NCBI RefSeq assembly: GCF_963678635.1
Contig: NC_087064.1
Span: 50,701,346-50,732,651, forward strand
DNA length: 31,306 bases
Reading direction: 5' to 3'
Source of the DNA: Symsagittifera roscoffensis
Taxonomy: Eukaryota; Xenacoelomorpha; Acoela; Convolutidae
Shown: piece by piece, positions 1-10,358 of the stretch
Position numbering within the stretch: the stretch's first letter is position 1
How the letters are laid out: every line of letters starts with the position of its first letter
Notes under the pieces: generated by a model
What the model was told of the DNA's origin: nothing
Database searches by the model: none
Seen by the model: only the letters and a program-made list of their open reading frames with translations
Position numbers and translations under genes: made by a program

Positions 1-1167
1 AACATACATACCCTTTTCAGTAGGCATGCCTAGCACTGGCGCTTCGCACAGTTCCCGCTTTATGTTCTCAAAGGCCGTTTGAGCTTCATCGCTCCATTCG
101 AACTTCTTCCCTTTGTTGCGCATCAGCTTCTGCATCGGATACACCTTGTCTGCATATCCTTTTATGAACTCACGGTAGTAGTTGGCAAACCCTAGGAAGC
201 TCATGAGCTGTGTGTCCGTTCTAAGAGCCTTCAATGTCAACACATCTTCTACTGCTTCCGGGTCCGGCCTCACACCATGCCTGTCCACCATTCTTCCCAG
301 GTACTTGATTGAATCTCTAAGGATTTCACATTTCGATGGTTTGCATTTCCAGCCTGCTCTTTTCATGCATCCAAAGACCTCATCGAGCCGATCAATGTGG
401 TCTTCCAGGGTCGGTGTTGCTATGACTACGTCATCCACGTAACACATCACAAGATTCCCGTACTTCTTTTTCACTCTGGTCAAAGCCTGAGCCATCAGTC
501 TTTGAAAAGTGGCCGTTGCGTTGCACAAGCCGAAGGGCATCCTCTTCCACTGGTACAACCCCAACTCACACGCGAATCCGGTCTTTTCTCTATCCTTCTT
601 CCGCAAAGGGACCTGCCAATAGGCAGAACCCAAGTCCAATGTGGTGAAGAACTTGGCATCACCAAGTTTAGAGAGGCTCTCGTCTATTCGCGGTATCGGG
701 TACGCATCTTTTATCGTTACCGCGTTCAAGTAGCGAAATTCGCAACAAAACCTAAGCTGCCCCCTTTCTTTTTCGACATTACTACCCCGCAAGCCCATGG
801 CGATTTCGAGGGTTCTATCATGTCGTATTCAAGCAACATTTCTATTTCCGCTCGACACGCTTCCGATTTGTGTGGTGTCATTCTTCTTGCGCCTTCCCTA
901 TGGGAAACGGCGCCTTCCTCAAGTTCGATTTCGTGTTCGACGAAATTACAGCAACCAATATCCGCCTTATGTCTTGAAAATACATCCGCGTTCCGATTTA
1001 AAACCTCCCGTAGTAGCTCGAAATCTCCCTCGCCTATTTTCCCTTTTTAAGTGTTCTATCTCAGGCAAAACCGGTTTGTCAGACTCTAAATTATATGACG
1101 AGGGGCGTTCCAGAAAACTCGAGCAGCTCGATAAGCCGTCGTCCGTGTCGGATTTCATTGAAAACAT
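1..1167 (-). pseudogene. pol: Reverse transcriptase of the Ty3/Gypsy pol, cut by the window edge
   Basis: The RT copies element RNA into cDNA. On the minus strand the pre-RT linker (EHEIELEEGA, HREGARRMTPHKSEA) leads into the fingers block YDMIEPSKSPWACGVV. Next come RYLNAV, then TTLDLGSAYWQVPL with the first catalytic Asp, then MPFGLCNATATFQ, and the catalytic YVDD at 430-441. The thumb follows as KCEILRDSIKYLGRMVD, then FLGFANYYREFIKGYADK, the usual Gypsy order. Two frame changes are visible: one at a T-rich stretch (1037-1048) and one in a run of five C (760-764) just before the RYLN block. The catalytic residues themselves are kept. The 3' part (RNase H, integrase) is beyond position 1. 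Confidence 0.9.
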
Positions 1168-1310
1168 TTTATGAAAAGATTTTAATTCATTAATGCTTTT
1201 TAAAATTTTATCTTTATTGCATGATAAGGACAGTCTTTCACTCTATATTTCTTCAAGTTTTGTGTCTCTTCATAGTCGGTCCTCATCGGCAAAGCGTAAC
1301 CAAGCTTCTT

Positions 1311-2400
1311 TCAACGCTGGATTGAAACCGTTTTGTCCAGTGTGTTCAATAACACACCGACACACAGTCCGTTTCGCGTTACCGAGAAGCTCCGGCCTAA
1401 AATCACTGAGCTTTGACTATTTGGATTCGGTACCAAACAAACCTGTTTACTATCACTTAACGAATTTAAATATCTCATTCTTAAAAATGCTACTACTGCT
1501 TGTCCCGGCTGTAGTTTGTCTTTTCTGTCTAAAAAACTTGGTACTTTGTTTTCGTCTGTTATTATTCTATTAATTGGTTTCTTAACATACTTCCAATCTG
1601 GGTTCCTAATCCTTATTAGATCGTTGTTCAAGTCGATCATCACGTCAAAATTTCTGACGAAATCTCTGCCCAAGATGAATTGGTCGGCGTCGTCCAATTT
1701 CTCTACCACCAGGAAGCTCATCCAAAGATCCCGTCCTCCCATGTGGAGAACCATTATTGGTGAACTTCCGGCTACGTAAATTGCTCCTCGATTGGCTGCA
1801 GCCAGTCGGAGATTCGTCGGAATTAGATCTTCCCTCGTGAAGCCCATTCTTTCCCAAGTCTTTATCCGCATCACACTCACTACCGCTCCAGTGTCTAGAA
1901 ACCCTGTGACTCCGATTTTTTTTTCCGTTGGTGTCGAGCAGATGTGCAGTCACATCTGCTTCGTATCCAATGTGTACTGCGTCTTACTCCATCATGGCGT
2001 CATGGCCTATCCTGCGGACCTTGAGTTCCTCCTCACCCAAATAGATCTGCCCTATCTGGTCACTGTCTGTTGTTACATATGTCCTAGTGTAGATACTGAT
2101 TCCATCTACGTTCAGCATCACCTGATACGGTCCATAGACTTCCACGTAGCGACCATAAAGCATCTTTATGCGAGGGCCACCCGTTGTTAGTAGTGCTCGC
2201 ATCGCTTTCGACTCAGTGCGTGGCTCCACCTGCCTTAGATAATCTTCATATGTATCCAAATGCATCAAAGTGAACTCTGACGGTTCACTCAGATTTCTGA
2301 TTAGCTGGTGTCCCGCTAACGAGATTATTGACTGTATTTTGCTTCCTTGTGGCACCATACCGAACCTCTGCCCGGAGATCACATTAAGTTTCATGCTCAA
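1311..2400 (-). pseudogene. pro: Aspartic protease region of the Ty3/Gypsy pol
   Basis: This is a retropepsin-type protease that would cut the Gag-Pol polyprotein in the particle. The active-site motif GFLDTGAVVSV is read on the minus strand, with DTGA at 1884-1895. It is followed about 65 residues later by FILGRDF, the usual second conserved block of clan AA proteases. The upstream part (2400-1984) is in frame with gag across the TAA at 2428-2430. It ends at another TAA (1984-1986) and continues in the same frame to about 1926. There a run of nine T on the plus strand (1917-1925) moves the reading into the protease frame. Downstream of the protease is a beta-rich linker leading to the RT. 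It has no close neighbour other than its own gag and RT. Confidence 0.82.
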
Positions 2401-2427
2401 ACTACTTGGTGCCTTCGTTTCTTCGAT

Positions 2428-5266
2428 TTATGTTGCCTCGAAGGTATACAGTTTCTCCTGTAGTTTCTCATTTTCCAGTTCGAGCTTCACTTTTTGTTCG
2501 ATCTCTTTCCTTACCAGTTTCTGCTGCACTCTATTTAGAGCATCCCTCGCGGCTGCCCTATAATCAATCTTGAAGTCATCCGCTGCAGTCACCGGTTCCG
2601 GTTCACATGTCTCTTCTGTTACCGCTTGCATTTTCTTCGTTGCCAGCCCTTGCGGTTTTTCTTTACTGCGCGCCTCCGCTTCACTCAATAGGCGAGCATT
2701 GCTGGCTTTCACACCCGATAAAGCTTCCTCGTGCCTTGGATGCTTGATGTCTGCTACAGCAACCCAGAATTGCGGACAATCCGATTGAAAATGACCTTCC
2801 AGGTTGCAAAAGAAACAACTCGGGCCGAATTTTGCAATTACTCCTCTCATTAAATGTTCATGATACGCTTCTGACGCTAGAGGTTGAAGCCTATCGCTTT
2901 CATGCCCTGTTTGTAAGTTGGGCATGCTGAAATATGATGGTCCGTCGAACTGCAATTTGCACAAGAGCGCCTCTTGTCCATATCGTCCCTCGGTTTGTAC
3001 CAGTTGCTCCCCCGGTTTGCTGTTCCGTTGTTAAAATTGCCATAATTGTTCTTGTAATATCCAGATCTCGATGGAGGTTTCAGCAAAAGATATTCTTTTG
3101 ACTTGAGCTTTAACTCCTCTGGTGTTGGGGCATTGGTTGATAGTGGTGTGTAATGCGTTGCTAACATTGTTCGATGTTCATCATTCTTCACACCATCGAT
3201 AAATTTTGAGGCTACCGCCAGGTTCATCCTCCTGTTCGAATCGTCCGCTTGGCTACGCCTTCTAAGCATCTCCAAATCGTCTAGAAACTTGTCTGTCGTC
3301 TCATCTTCTCGTTGCCTCCTTTTCTCGAAACGCATCATTGCTTGGTGTCCCTGCACCCCTGAGCCAAAACGATTCAACAAGATTTCAAAGATTTTCTCAA
3401 TAATATCCCGCTGATATTCTTTTTTGGCCATCACACAGTTTAGGGCTGTCCCTTCCAAGTTACTGTTGAGCGCACTGCACTCTTGCCTTTCTGACAGGTC
3501 TTCTTCCTCAAAATGCAGTTTCATCACCTCTATCAAGGTGTCAATGCAGCCGTCAGATTATTCTTTATAGCATCTTGGTTTCTTAAAGGCTCTTCTGGAC
3601 TTTTCACTGCGTTCATTGGTTCTAGATAACCTCGTCAGGAATGTCTCCAAAGACCTGTTTAGGGGTTCAAAGACTGTGGCCATTGCCGTAGCATCTCTTG
3701 AGTGCCCCGCTTGAGTATCATCGCCCCCTTTTAAGGGCTCTATTTTCGGTGCATCCCTACAATCCGAATCGCCGTGACTGTTTCCCCCTTGGCCCACATG
3801 ACTCCTCCCTGGGCTCGCATGTCTCCTGTTACCGGAATCACCTCTCCCAGTCGCATGTTTGCCTTGCGTCGGTCGTTCGTTTGAGGTCTGTGTGTTCCCT
3901 GTTGAACTTGCTCTACTGTTTGGGCCCATGTTCTATTATCCCTTGTGGCATAGCCTGATGAACCGCCCCTACCTCTAGTGGATCCATATGGCCTCCTCGT
4001 TTGATGGTCATTGAAGTTCACCCTCGGCTCCCTGCTGGGACCTCCCAAGTTCGGTTCTCCTTCTTTTGGTCCACTCTTGCTGCCTAGTAGCCCGTCCAAC
4101 ATATTCATGATAGCTTGATTTCGCCTCTCCATCATCGCATCTATCTTTGTGTCAAGAGTCCCAAGAGTCTGCTCTTGTTGAGTTCTCAACTTCTCCATGC
4201 CGTCTCTTAAGCGTAACTCTCTCTGTTCTGCTTCTCTTGTCATTCGCGACAAGTTCTTCGCTATGTGCTCGTCCGTTCTTTCCTTCAAGGGTTTTTCGCT
4301 CCTACCAACTTCTTGTCTATTGCGGTTTATTTCTTCCCGCAGACTTTCTCTTTCAACGTGGACTGCTCTTTCTAGTTAACTCATTCTTATGGACATCTGT
4401 TCATTTTGTTCTCCTATACTGCCCACTATGTTGTTCAAGGCTTCTTCTAATGATGCTCCGTTTTCTACTAGTGGTGTCACTAGTGGCGGTTTCACCCTGT
4501 CGATCTTAGGTAGCTTTGTGCTGGTCGAGACTCGGGCTTTGATTCTCTGCCTCGACGTCTTTTCATTATCCACCTCTGGATCCGCCGATGCGCTGCCTAT
4601 TTCGCGTTTCCGTATTTGTCATACTCACAAAGTCTCTTGACTGGCCTGATGTGTTTGTGTCTTTGCTTATTGTTCTCACCACACCAAATTTGTCCATGGT
4701 TCCAGTCTCTCTGTCGGTGTATGCCTCATTCTCCTGGGTCGAACTATTGAGGCTGACTCGAGATCCAAAGTCAACCTGCTCATCATTGTCCTCTTCTTCC
4801 TCCTGGGATTCACCTTCATCTCCTGTACTCAATCCCATGGTGAATGGAAAGATGTTTCCGAAAGTGTTCTTCACTCTTTCTGAAAACGATGAGGACGTTG
4901 CCTGTTTCTCCGTCACGCCTGCCATCATGGTGTTGTCTGTGGGAGATCTTCTAGTTGCCACACTTTCAGTAGAGATATCGGACAGTTCCGACATCTCCTC
5001 TCGGTCCAGTCTCCCGGTGGAAGTGGCAAAACCTTGGCCTTTTTCTACCGGAGTAGATTCACTCGCCAGCCTTCTGTTTCCTCTCCCCTCCGGTCCATGT
5101 ATTTCCCGGTTCTCTTCATGGCCTGGTCCGGATAGACCTCCAGTTCTAGCATAGCTTTTCGCTCTTCTGAGGACTTTTGACTCCTGGTTTCAACTATTCT
5201 GCCTGAAACCATCTCCCCTTTGTCGGTCCGGGCTCGTGTGATCCGTTCCACAAAAGGGTCGGTCAT
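2428..5266 (-). pseudogene. gag: gag of the Ty3/Gypsy element, with two CCHC zinc knuckles
   Basis: Gag packages the element RNA into cytoplasmic particles. The reading runs through 5266-5045, 4994-4566, 4573-4376, 4288-3740, 3929-3558, 3536-2877 and 2964-2428, each piece parted by a stop or a frameshift. The N-terminal third is charged and low-complexity, with an acidic EEEED run and later Gly/Arg-rich stretches. The piece 3536-2877 is helical and capsid-like. It ends in a first zinc knuckle, CANCSSTDHHISAC (C-x2-C-x4-H-x4-C, about 2922-2963). A second knuckle, CFFCNLEGHFQSDC with the same spacing, follows at 2776-2817 after a frame change near 2885. A Lys/Glu-rich, coiled-coil-like tail precedes a TAA at 2428-2430. 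The ATG at 5264-5266 is the first Met after an in-frame stop upstream. Identity as gag rests on the knuckles and on the protease and RT that follow. Confidence 0.8.
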
Positions 5267-6099
5267 TGCTTTTCTCTGCTTTTCAGGTATGAATTTCCTG
5301 GAGCTGTCACCTAGTTTAGGTGTCCTTGACTTGTCTAGACTCTTTTTTAACTTATCACTTCTTACTGCCTATGCACTCAATTCGATTGCTAGTGTCCTTT
5401 TAGTTCGACTACTAATAATAATAACACAACACAAAAAATTCCAAAAATTTCTATTAAATAGTGACCACGGATCCCTGTTTGTTATCACAGTACAGCGTAT
5501 ATACAATTTATTCACAATAATCGATTGTTAGTCGTCATATTTGAGAAATAGCACAGTATGATGATATCAGTCAGTTTAAAAGATAGTGTATTCGCTACCG
5601 AATCAAGCAAAAATTGCTGATTTAAAACCAGAAAAAAAAACCAAATAAGAATATTTCTATGAAAAACATATGTGTATTGTACTTTTAGCAGTACAATAGT
5701 CGAACTTGTATTTTAAAGAAAGAGCTTTCCCTGCTTGGTGCTGCACCAAACAGACAAAACTTGAAGGCAGTAATTTTCTCAAGTGGGCGTCAATTGCACC
5801 CACCGAGTCTCCTGTTACCTATCTGCCTTCGGACTGCCCGAGCTAGACCTACTAAAATCCTCAGGGCAGTCACTTTTCTCAAAACCGTTTTGGGTTTCAA
5901 TCCACACCAATGAGTTACACACTCTTTTTTAATTTAGACTTTGTGTCGCGAATATCCGAATTTGGACCTTTTCTGTTTGGTCTGGTCTTTTTTGAAAGGC
6001 AAATTACCAGTGCAGTCACTGGTTCCTAGCCTGCCTCCTAATAACCTAAAACCCCTCACTATTAACTTTTCTTCTGTTTACCTAAGTCCTTCAACAAAA
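5267..6099. other. Non-coding stretch upstream of the minus-strand gag; expected site of leader and 5' LTR
   Basis: No gene is supported here. This is where the untranslated leader, primer-binding site and 5' LTR of the minus-strand Gypsy element should lie, but I could not recognise a primer-binding site or LTR ends. A short perfect inverted repeat, TTGGTGC-T-GCACCAA, sits at 5735-5749. A phrase of about 17 bases (GGCAGT, A/C-rich step, TTTTCTCAA) occurs near 5767 and again near 5865. Confidence 0.5.
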
Positions 6100-6470
6100 A
6101 TAATACCCCTCCGGGTTGACAAAAAACAGTACCCCTTCGGATTGTCAAAAATAGGACTCCTCCGGATTGGCAAAATTGAGACCCTCCGGATTGGGGCCCC
6201 TCTGGGTTAGCAAATGTAAGATCCCTCCGGATTGGGACCCCTCCGGTTTTGTGAAAACAAGACCCCTCCGGATTGGGACCCCTCCGAATTAGGAAAAATT
6301 TGGACCCCTCCGGATTGGGACCCCTCCGGTTTTGTAAAAATAGCTTTTCCGAGTTTTCCTTGTTTTCCAACCTATACCCCTCCGGATACGTTCTCCGATG
6401 CTATTATGCTGTTTGTATCAACTAGGAATTGTATGTGGTCCTTCCCTAGGCCCTTCCGGATTGAAGTAAA
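6100..6470. repeat. Minisatellite-like cluster of CCCCTCCGGATTG units
   Basis: About a dozen variants of a 13-15 base word centred on the palindrome TCCGGA occur here, separated by A/T-rich spacers. The spacing alternates between about 16-17 and 25 bases, giving a higher-order pattern; for example GGGACCCCTCCGGTTTTGT occurs near 6233 and again near 6317. A minus-strand frame (6370-6062) stays open through the cluster and spells repeated RRGPNPEGS-like peptides. It has no other protein-like character, so I treat the cluster as non-coding. Confidence 0.75.
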
Positions 6471-8364
6471 GCCTCTTATTTGACAATTCACGCTAACGGT
6501 GAAGGGTCTTGTCGCTAACCTAATTTCGGTTCAATCAAGGTTTTCTTGTGCCTATAGCCTTCCCTTTTCTTCTAGAACAGCTCAAAATTGCCTTCTTTGA
6601 CCGTTACTACCTTTTGGTAGGGGTGTAAGGGCTTTCCAAAAAAATTTGTAAGGCGTGAAGGGTCTACCCTCCCGAATTGGTGAATTTGCTAAAAACAATC
6701 TCAAAAAAATTTCACGCTTACTTTTTTGAATAATTTTTGTTTCTATTGGTAAGCTTAGCTAATTTCTCATCTAATGGTACCAAAATCAACTGGATTTGTC
6801 CAGTCGTTTCAAAGTTATTTACCAAAACGTCTTTTATCTAAATTCAAAATATTTCTTACTTTTAGGTTCCGCCTAACTTTTTCCGCAATTCTGTTCTTTT
6901 CGACCTAAAAATTATTGACCCGAGCTCAAAAGGTCTATACTCTTCTAGTTCAATGCAAAAAAAACCCGATATGAAACGCTATAGTTGAAAAAAATTGCAA
7001 AAAACTATGCTATTTGGACCCCTCCGGATTGATGAATCCACTGAATCAAACACGTTAAGTTCGATTTCTCTGTTATCTGGAAGGCTTTCGGGAAACGGAT
7101 CTTAAAACCTGTAGATTCATTAGTGGACGTTGTCCGAATAACTATTTCTACTGTCCTGAATTTCTGATTTTATAGTGTTCCGTTTTCTCAAAAATCGCGA
7201 AAATTCGGTTTTTGGTACCAAAATAGTTCCAACCACTTCTGAACTAAACTCAACCGGTTCTACCTATTATACTAGCACAGTTACGATGTAACTCACTAAT
7301 TTGGTGCTTTTTTTTCCATTTCAAAAAATATCGATATTTCAAAAATCGCAATTTGTGGGGAGATCAAAATATCGCTATTTTGACCCTAAAAACCGGTCCG
7401 CTTACTGTGTTTTTCTCTGAAAAACGATATAGGAGTATTAATATAGTCTATATAAGTAATAAGGTGCTTAACTCGGATTTTCCGAGTTCGGTGAAGGGTC
7501 ACTACAGTGCAGCACTGTCGAGCCCCCCACAGATTACAATCTTACTTTTGTACCAAAAGGGATACAAAACTTGTTAACGATACCCAACAGTCGATTTTTG
7601 TTGTCGTTGAGCCCCTTCTTGTTGCTCCTTGTACTGCTTGCCGGATCAGTCTTCTCCCAAGACCCATCCGGATTGAGCGCAAATCAGCAGACCCTTCCGG
7701 ATTGAGTGCAAATTAGCATTAACGTGCTTAAATGCTCAATTAACCCTACAGTACAAGCCTCGAAAACGGGCTACAAAAATGATCGTAACAATCCTGATCG
7801 ATATAAATCCCTGTAACAACAATATATCTATCAACAACAAACGGAGGGTCGGATCATATCTTGTCTGGGGGGATGTTTTCTACTGATTTTTTTTTTACTT
7901 TTTTACTGTTTTTAATTTTTTCGGGTATTTTTTATATTTTTTGTTTTTCTGGCGTACTATACTACTTTTTGTTTGGTTTTATATATATCTTCAAGTGTTT
8001 TTGTTCACAAACCTCTCAGGGAACGAGGGGATGGCCGATCCCCCCACCCTTCCTGGTTCGTGAATTTTTGGTCTTAACTAGGTTAAAAAGCTATTCACGG
8101 TAATCCGGAAGGCTTCCGCATTTCGAACTACCCTTCCGATCCAGCGTTTAGGGCCTTTTAAGGGCGTTATTATGAGCATACGCTCGCCGCGAAGTGCTCG
8201 GTAACGGTTCTGCCGGTCATGATGTTAAAAAGAATAACACCCAGGAGCGCCATAAAAACATCTATGTAACATGCGCCCGGAAGTACATATCGACGAAAAA
8301 TAAAGCTAGGTTCTAAGACGACTGGCCAACGTCTAAACAGAGCTCCACATGCTTTTCACCGTCT
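6471..8364. other. Long non-coding region with scattered TCCGGATT words
   Basis: No supported gene. Isolated copies of the cluster word recur, for example ACCCCTCCGGATTG near 7018. The phrase GTGAAGGGTC recurs near 6499, 6655 and 7490. A T-rich run at about 7884-7990 gives an open frame that looks like low-complexity translation only. I found no tRNA or rRNA signature. Confidence 0.5.
7661..7718 (+). repeat. 29-bp tandem pair built on the CCGGATTGAG word
   Basis: Two adjoining 29-base units (7661-7689 and 7690-7718) differ at three positions. Each begins GACCC, contains TCCGGATTGAG and ends TTAGCA or TCAGCA. It is a secondary, longer-period version of the motif clustered at 6100-6470. Confidence 0.8.
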
Positions 8365-8389
8365 CTACCAAAGCGATTTCTTTTGGTAG
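8365..8389. repeat. Inverted repeat, 8-bp arms
   Basis: CTACCAAA (8365-8372) and TTTGGTAG (8382-8389) are perfect reverse complements around a 9-base loop. No T-run or gene end next to it suggests a function. Confidence 0.6.
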
Positions 8390-8825
8390 TCTTTCTGACA
8401 TCGGGTAGACAAAAACGTTACTGTTCTCGGGCTTCGACCAGAACGCTCAAATTAACTTGTTAACATGCAAAGTTAGTGAGCTCATGGCTGGGTCTCAGTA
8501 TCCCCAGACCACGAGGTCACTCTTAAAAACAGGGCTACTACTACTTATTATATTACTATTGTTTTTGTTCAGTAGATAAAAATCATCATCTCCATCGAAG
8601 ATGGATCAACCCTTTTCCCCAACTCCTAGCTTCTCATCGTCCTAAAATGAATTCAGATGTTAAATAAATTCAATTCAAGACATAACCGGGAAGCTGAAAG
8701 TTTATATAAAACAGTTTCAGTTCAAATCCCAAGACCCCTCCGGATTCCTGAATCCGGGGAAATAACAACCTTATCTTCCTTCCGGAAGGCTGCTTTTACA
8801 CCCTTCATCGTTGTTGTGAACGGCC
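8390..8825. other. Non-coding stretch
   Basis: No gene is supported. One more copy of the ACCCCTCCGGATT word lies near 8730, followed by a TTCCGGAA palindrome near 8780. Otherwise nothing recognisable. Confidence 0.45.
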
Positions 8826-8857
8826 TTGCAACGATTGTAGCGACACAATCGTTGCAA
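8826..8857. repeat. Perfect 13-bp inverted repeat with 6-base loop
   Basis: TTGCAACGATTGT (8826-8838) and ACAATCGTTGCAA (8845-8857) are exact reverse complements separated by AGCGAC. The arm word GCAACGATTGT recurs once more in direct orientation near 8931. It could fold as a hairpin in RNA or be a dimeric protein site; neither is shown. Confidence 0.8.
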
Positions 8858-9419
8858 CTCGGAACGGTCTCTGCTAACTCTGCTGTTTTCTTCGATTCAA
8901 ATTTTCTATTTTCTCGTATTTATCTTCGTCGCAACGATTGTTCTGATTTTTTTTCTGATTTTCTTCCAAAATGGCGGTTTTTGCCGTTTTCAGAAGTGCA
9001 ACTTCTCAGTTCGAATTTCTAAAATTTCAAAATAACAGAATAGCTTGACCTTCACCGTTTGAATAATCGTCCCAATAACGTCACTTATCTCTCAAAACTG
9101 TCAACTCGGAAGGTTAGCTACTAACTATTCGATATCGCCTATTCTGCATTTTTGTTCCTTCTGGTCGAATGTCACAAAAGGAGTGTCGACCAATGGTTAT
9201 CACAACGTTTGGAGAGTGGAAAGTGAATCAATCAGTAGAGTTGTCGATTAGTTTTCACGAACAATGCCTTGCGTGCTCATCCCTTGTGACATCCCTTCAT
9301 GATGTCATTGATTCTAATTAATCATTTGAACCGAAAAGAGAACATAATTCACCTTGATGATAAATTATAGCTGCATCATATATTTTTTTAACTATGTAAA
9401 CATTGATGGTAATTATTAA
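8858..9419. other. Non-coding left flank of the tandem array
   Basis: No gene is supported. The last bases resemble ordinary AT-rich DNA; the word AATCATTTGAA occurs near 9319 and again at 9421, right at the array edge. Confidence 0.45.
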
Positions 9420-9570
9420 CAATCATTTGAATCATAGATCGAGCTAGAAATCAATTGGAGACATATCAACTGAATAAAATATTCTAATCATGCTCTTACT
9501 TGCGCCGATCGGCTTGCGAGATATCAGAAGCTAGGAATCGTAACCAGCATCCTTTAAAGCAAGATAGTTC

Positions 9571-9942
9571 TTAACCGCTCGAGACATATCTAAAATAATG
9601 AATCCAATCTAAATACAATTGATAGCCAGTAGCGCTTAAAAAAATTAACAATTGAACAGCTCGCATTACACTAAACGACAATATACCAGTAGTATCCATC
9701 CGCCAGATACGGTATATTATATGGTGACTTTCGCGGGAATTTCTACTTCTGGATTCAAAAAAGTCATCGGCAATTCCAAACATCATAATTCGAGCAGAAA
9801 GTGACAACAACTTTGCTGATGCAGAACAGCGAAAAACAGCTTGATCAGCACAGCAATGCTCGGATGTTGGCGGCAGAGCAACATTCATTAAGCAACTAAC
9901 AGATAAAGTAAGGAAAAGAAGACACTCACAACTTTTCAACAT
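9571..9942 (-). other. Antisense open frame of 123 codons in array unit 1
   Basis: The frame is open on the minus strand, with a hydrophobic start (MLKSCECLLFLTLSVSC) and a hydrophobic stretch near the C-terminus. It is open in all three units (13612-13983 and 17650-18021). Between units 1 and 2 I count ten base differences, eight of which change an amino acid, so there is no sign of purifying selection. A GTGAGT...CTGTTAG stretch of about 34 bases within it resembles a tiny intron. I do not recognise the protein and think a non-functional frame is more likely. Confidence 0.25.
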
Positions 9943-10148
9943 CTCTGGGCTGACAATTCCCTCAATCTACAGAAGCAGATATGTGGATTGTGTCCTACAA
10001 CTTCTCTACTTTTGGCTCCAGTCAGTTGGTATGTCAAGTGAGCTTCCGACAAGGCAGAAAAGGAAGTAGATGAAAGGTTTTCAACGCCAAAACAGTTAGT
10101 AAAACAGATAAACTCAAAACTCTCAATTGCAGTAAATTGATATTGTAA

Positions 10149-10358
10149 CTAATAAGTTCCCCGACCACAAAAAAATGAAGTAACGGAAATATTAGCAAAC
10201 CTGATGGCAATAATAACCAAAAACAGAATAGCAAAAGCTGCATGAAGTATAAATAATCCAAATTGCGAAAGTCTAGCAAAATTTTCTCGCGTTCCCCTTA
10301 AATCGACTAAGTGCTGTGCTTTATCATCAACTGTTTCATAAACTTGATTTTCTTTCAA
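10149..10358 (-). other. Antisense open frame with a membrane-like segment, unit 1
   Basis: A 69-codon frame directly opposite and upstream of gag (also 14190-14399 and 18228-18437). It has a polar N-terminal half (MKENQVYETVDDKAQHLV) and a 20-residue hydrophobic stretch, FILHAAFAILFLVIIAIRFA, that would make a good membrane span. It looks more protein-like than its neighbours and could be a captured exon or chance. No homologue is recognised. Confidence 0.3.

Larger units (their letters stand above)
1..5266 (-). mobile_element. Ty3/Gypsy-type LTR retrotransposon, partial and degenerate
   Basis: Read on the minus strand, this block gives gag (5266 to about 2428), an aspartic protease (about 1953 to 1311) and a reverse transcriptase (about 1070 to 1) in the usual Ty3/Gypsy order. 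The RT is still open at position 1, so RNase H, integrase and the 3' LTR lie outside the window if they exist. The coding sequence is broken by stops at 1984-1986, 2428-2430, 3558-3560 and 4376-4378. It also has frame changes near 760, 1045, 1920, 2885, 3890 and 4570. The element is therefore a relic. The 5' LTR should lie just right of 5266, but it cannot be delimited because its partner LTR is not present. Confidence 0.88.

Noticed and set aside
182-1050. Plus-strand frames at the left end
   Set aside because: They are antisense shadows of the minus-strand RT, whose motifs are unmistakable.
5491-5505. TACAGCGTATATACA also found at 26542-26556
   Set aside because: A single AT-rich 15-base match between two distant places is near what chance allows in a 31-kb window and has no flanking similarity.
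6062-6370. Minus-strand frame of 102 codons with repeated RRGPNPEGS peptides
   Set aside because: It is the translation of the TCCGGATT repeat cluster; the unit spacing is not a constant multiple of three and there is no other coding sign.
7861-8103. Plus-strand frame of 80 codons, very rich in Phe
   Set aside because: It reflects a T-rich tract (TTT codons), not a membrane protein; no start context or homology.
8160-8560. Possible structural RNA in a more GC-balanced stretch
   Set aside because: I could not fold a tRNA cloverleaf or find 5S or snRNA signatures; only short inverted repeats are present.
6100-8780. CRISPR-like array
   Set aside because: Repeats are short, diverged and irregularly spaced, spacers are not of uniform length and no cas gene exists.
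9909-9932. GTGAGT...CTGTTAG on the minus strand as a tiny intron
   Set aside because: About 34 bases is shorter than typical animal introns, and removing it does not give a longer or more protein-like frame.
10034-10279. Antisense frame of 81 codons overlapping the 69-codon one
   Set aside because: Low-complexity Leu/Phe-rich translation in a different frame of the same DNA; the 69-codon frame is the better candidate.
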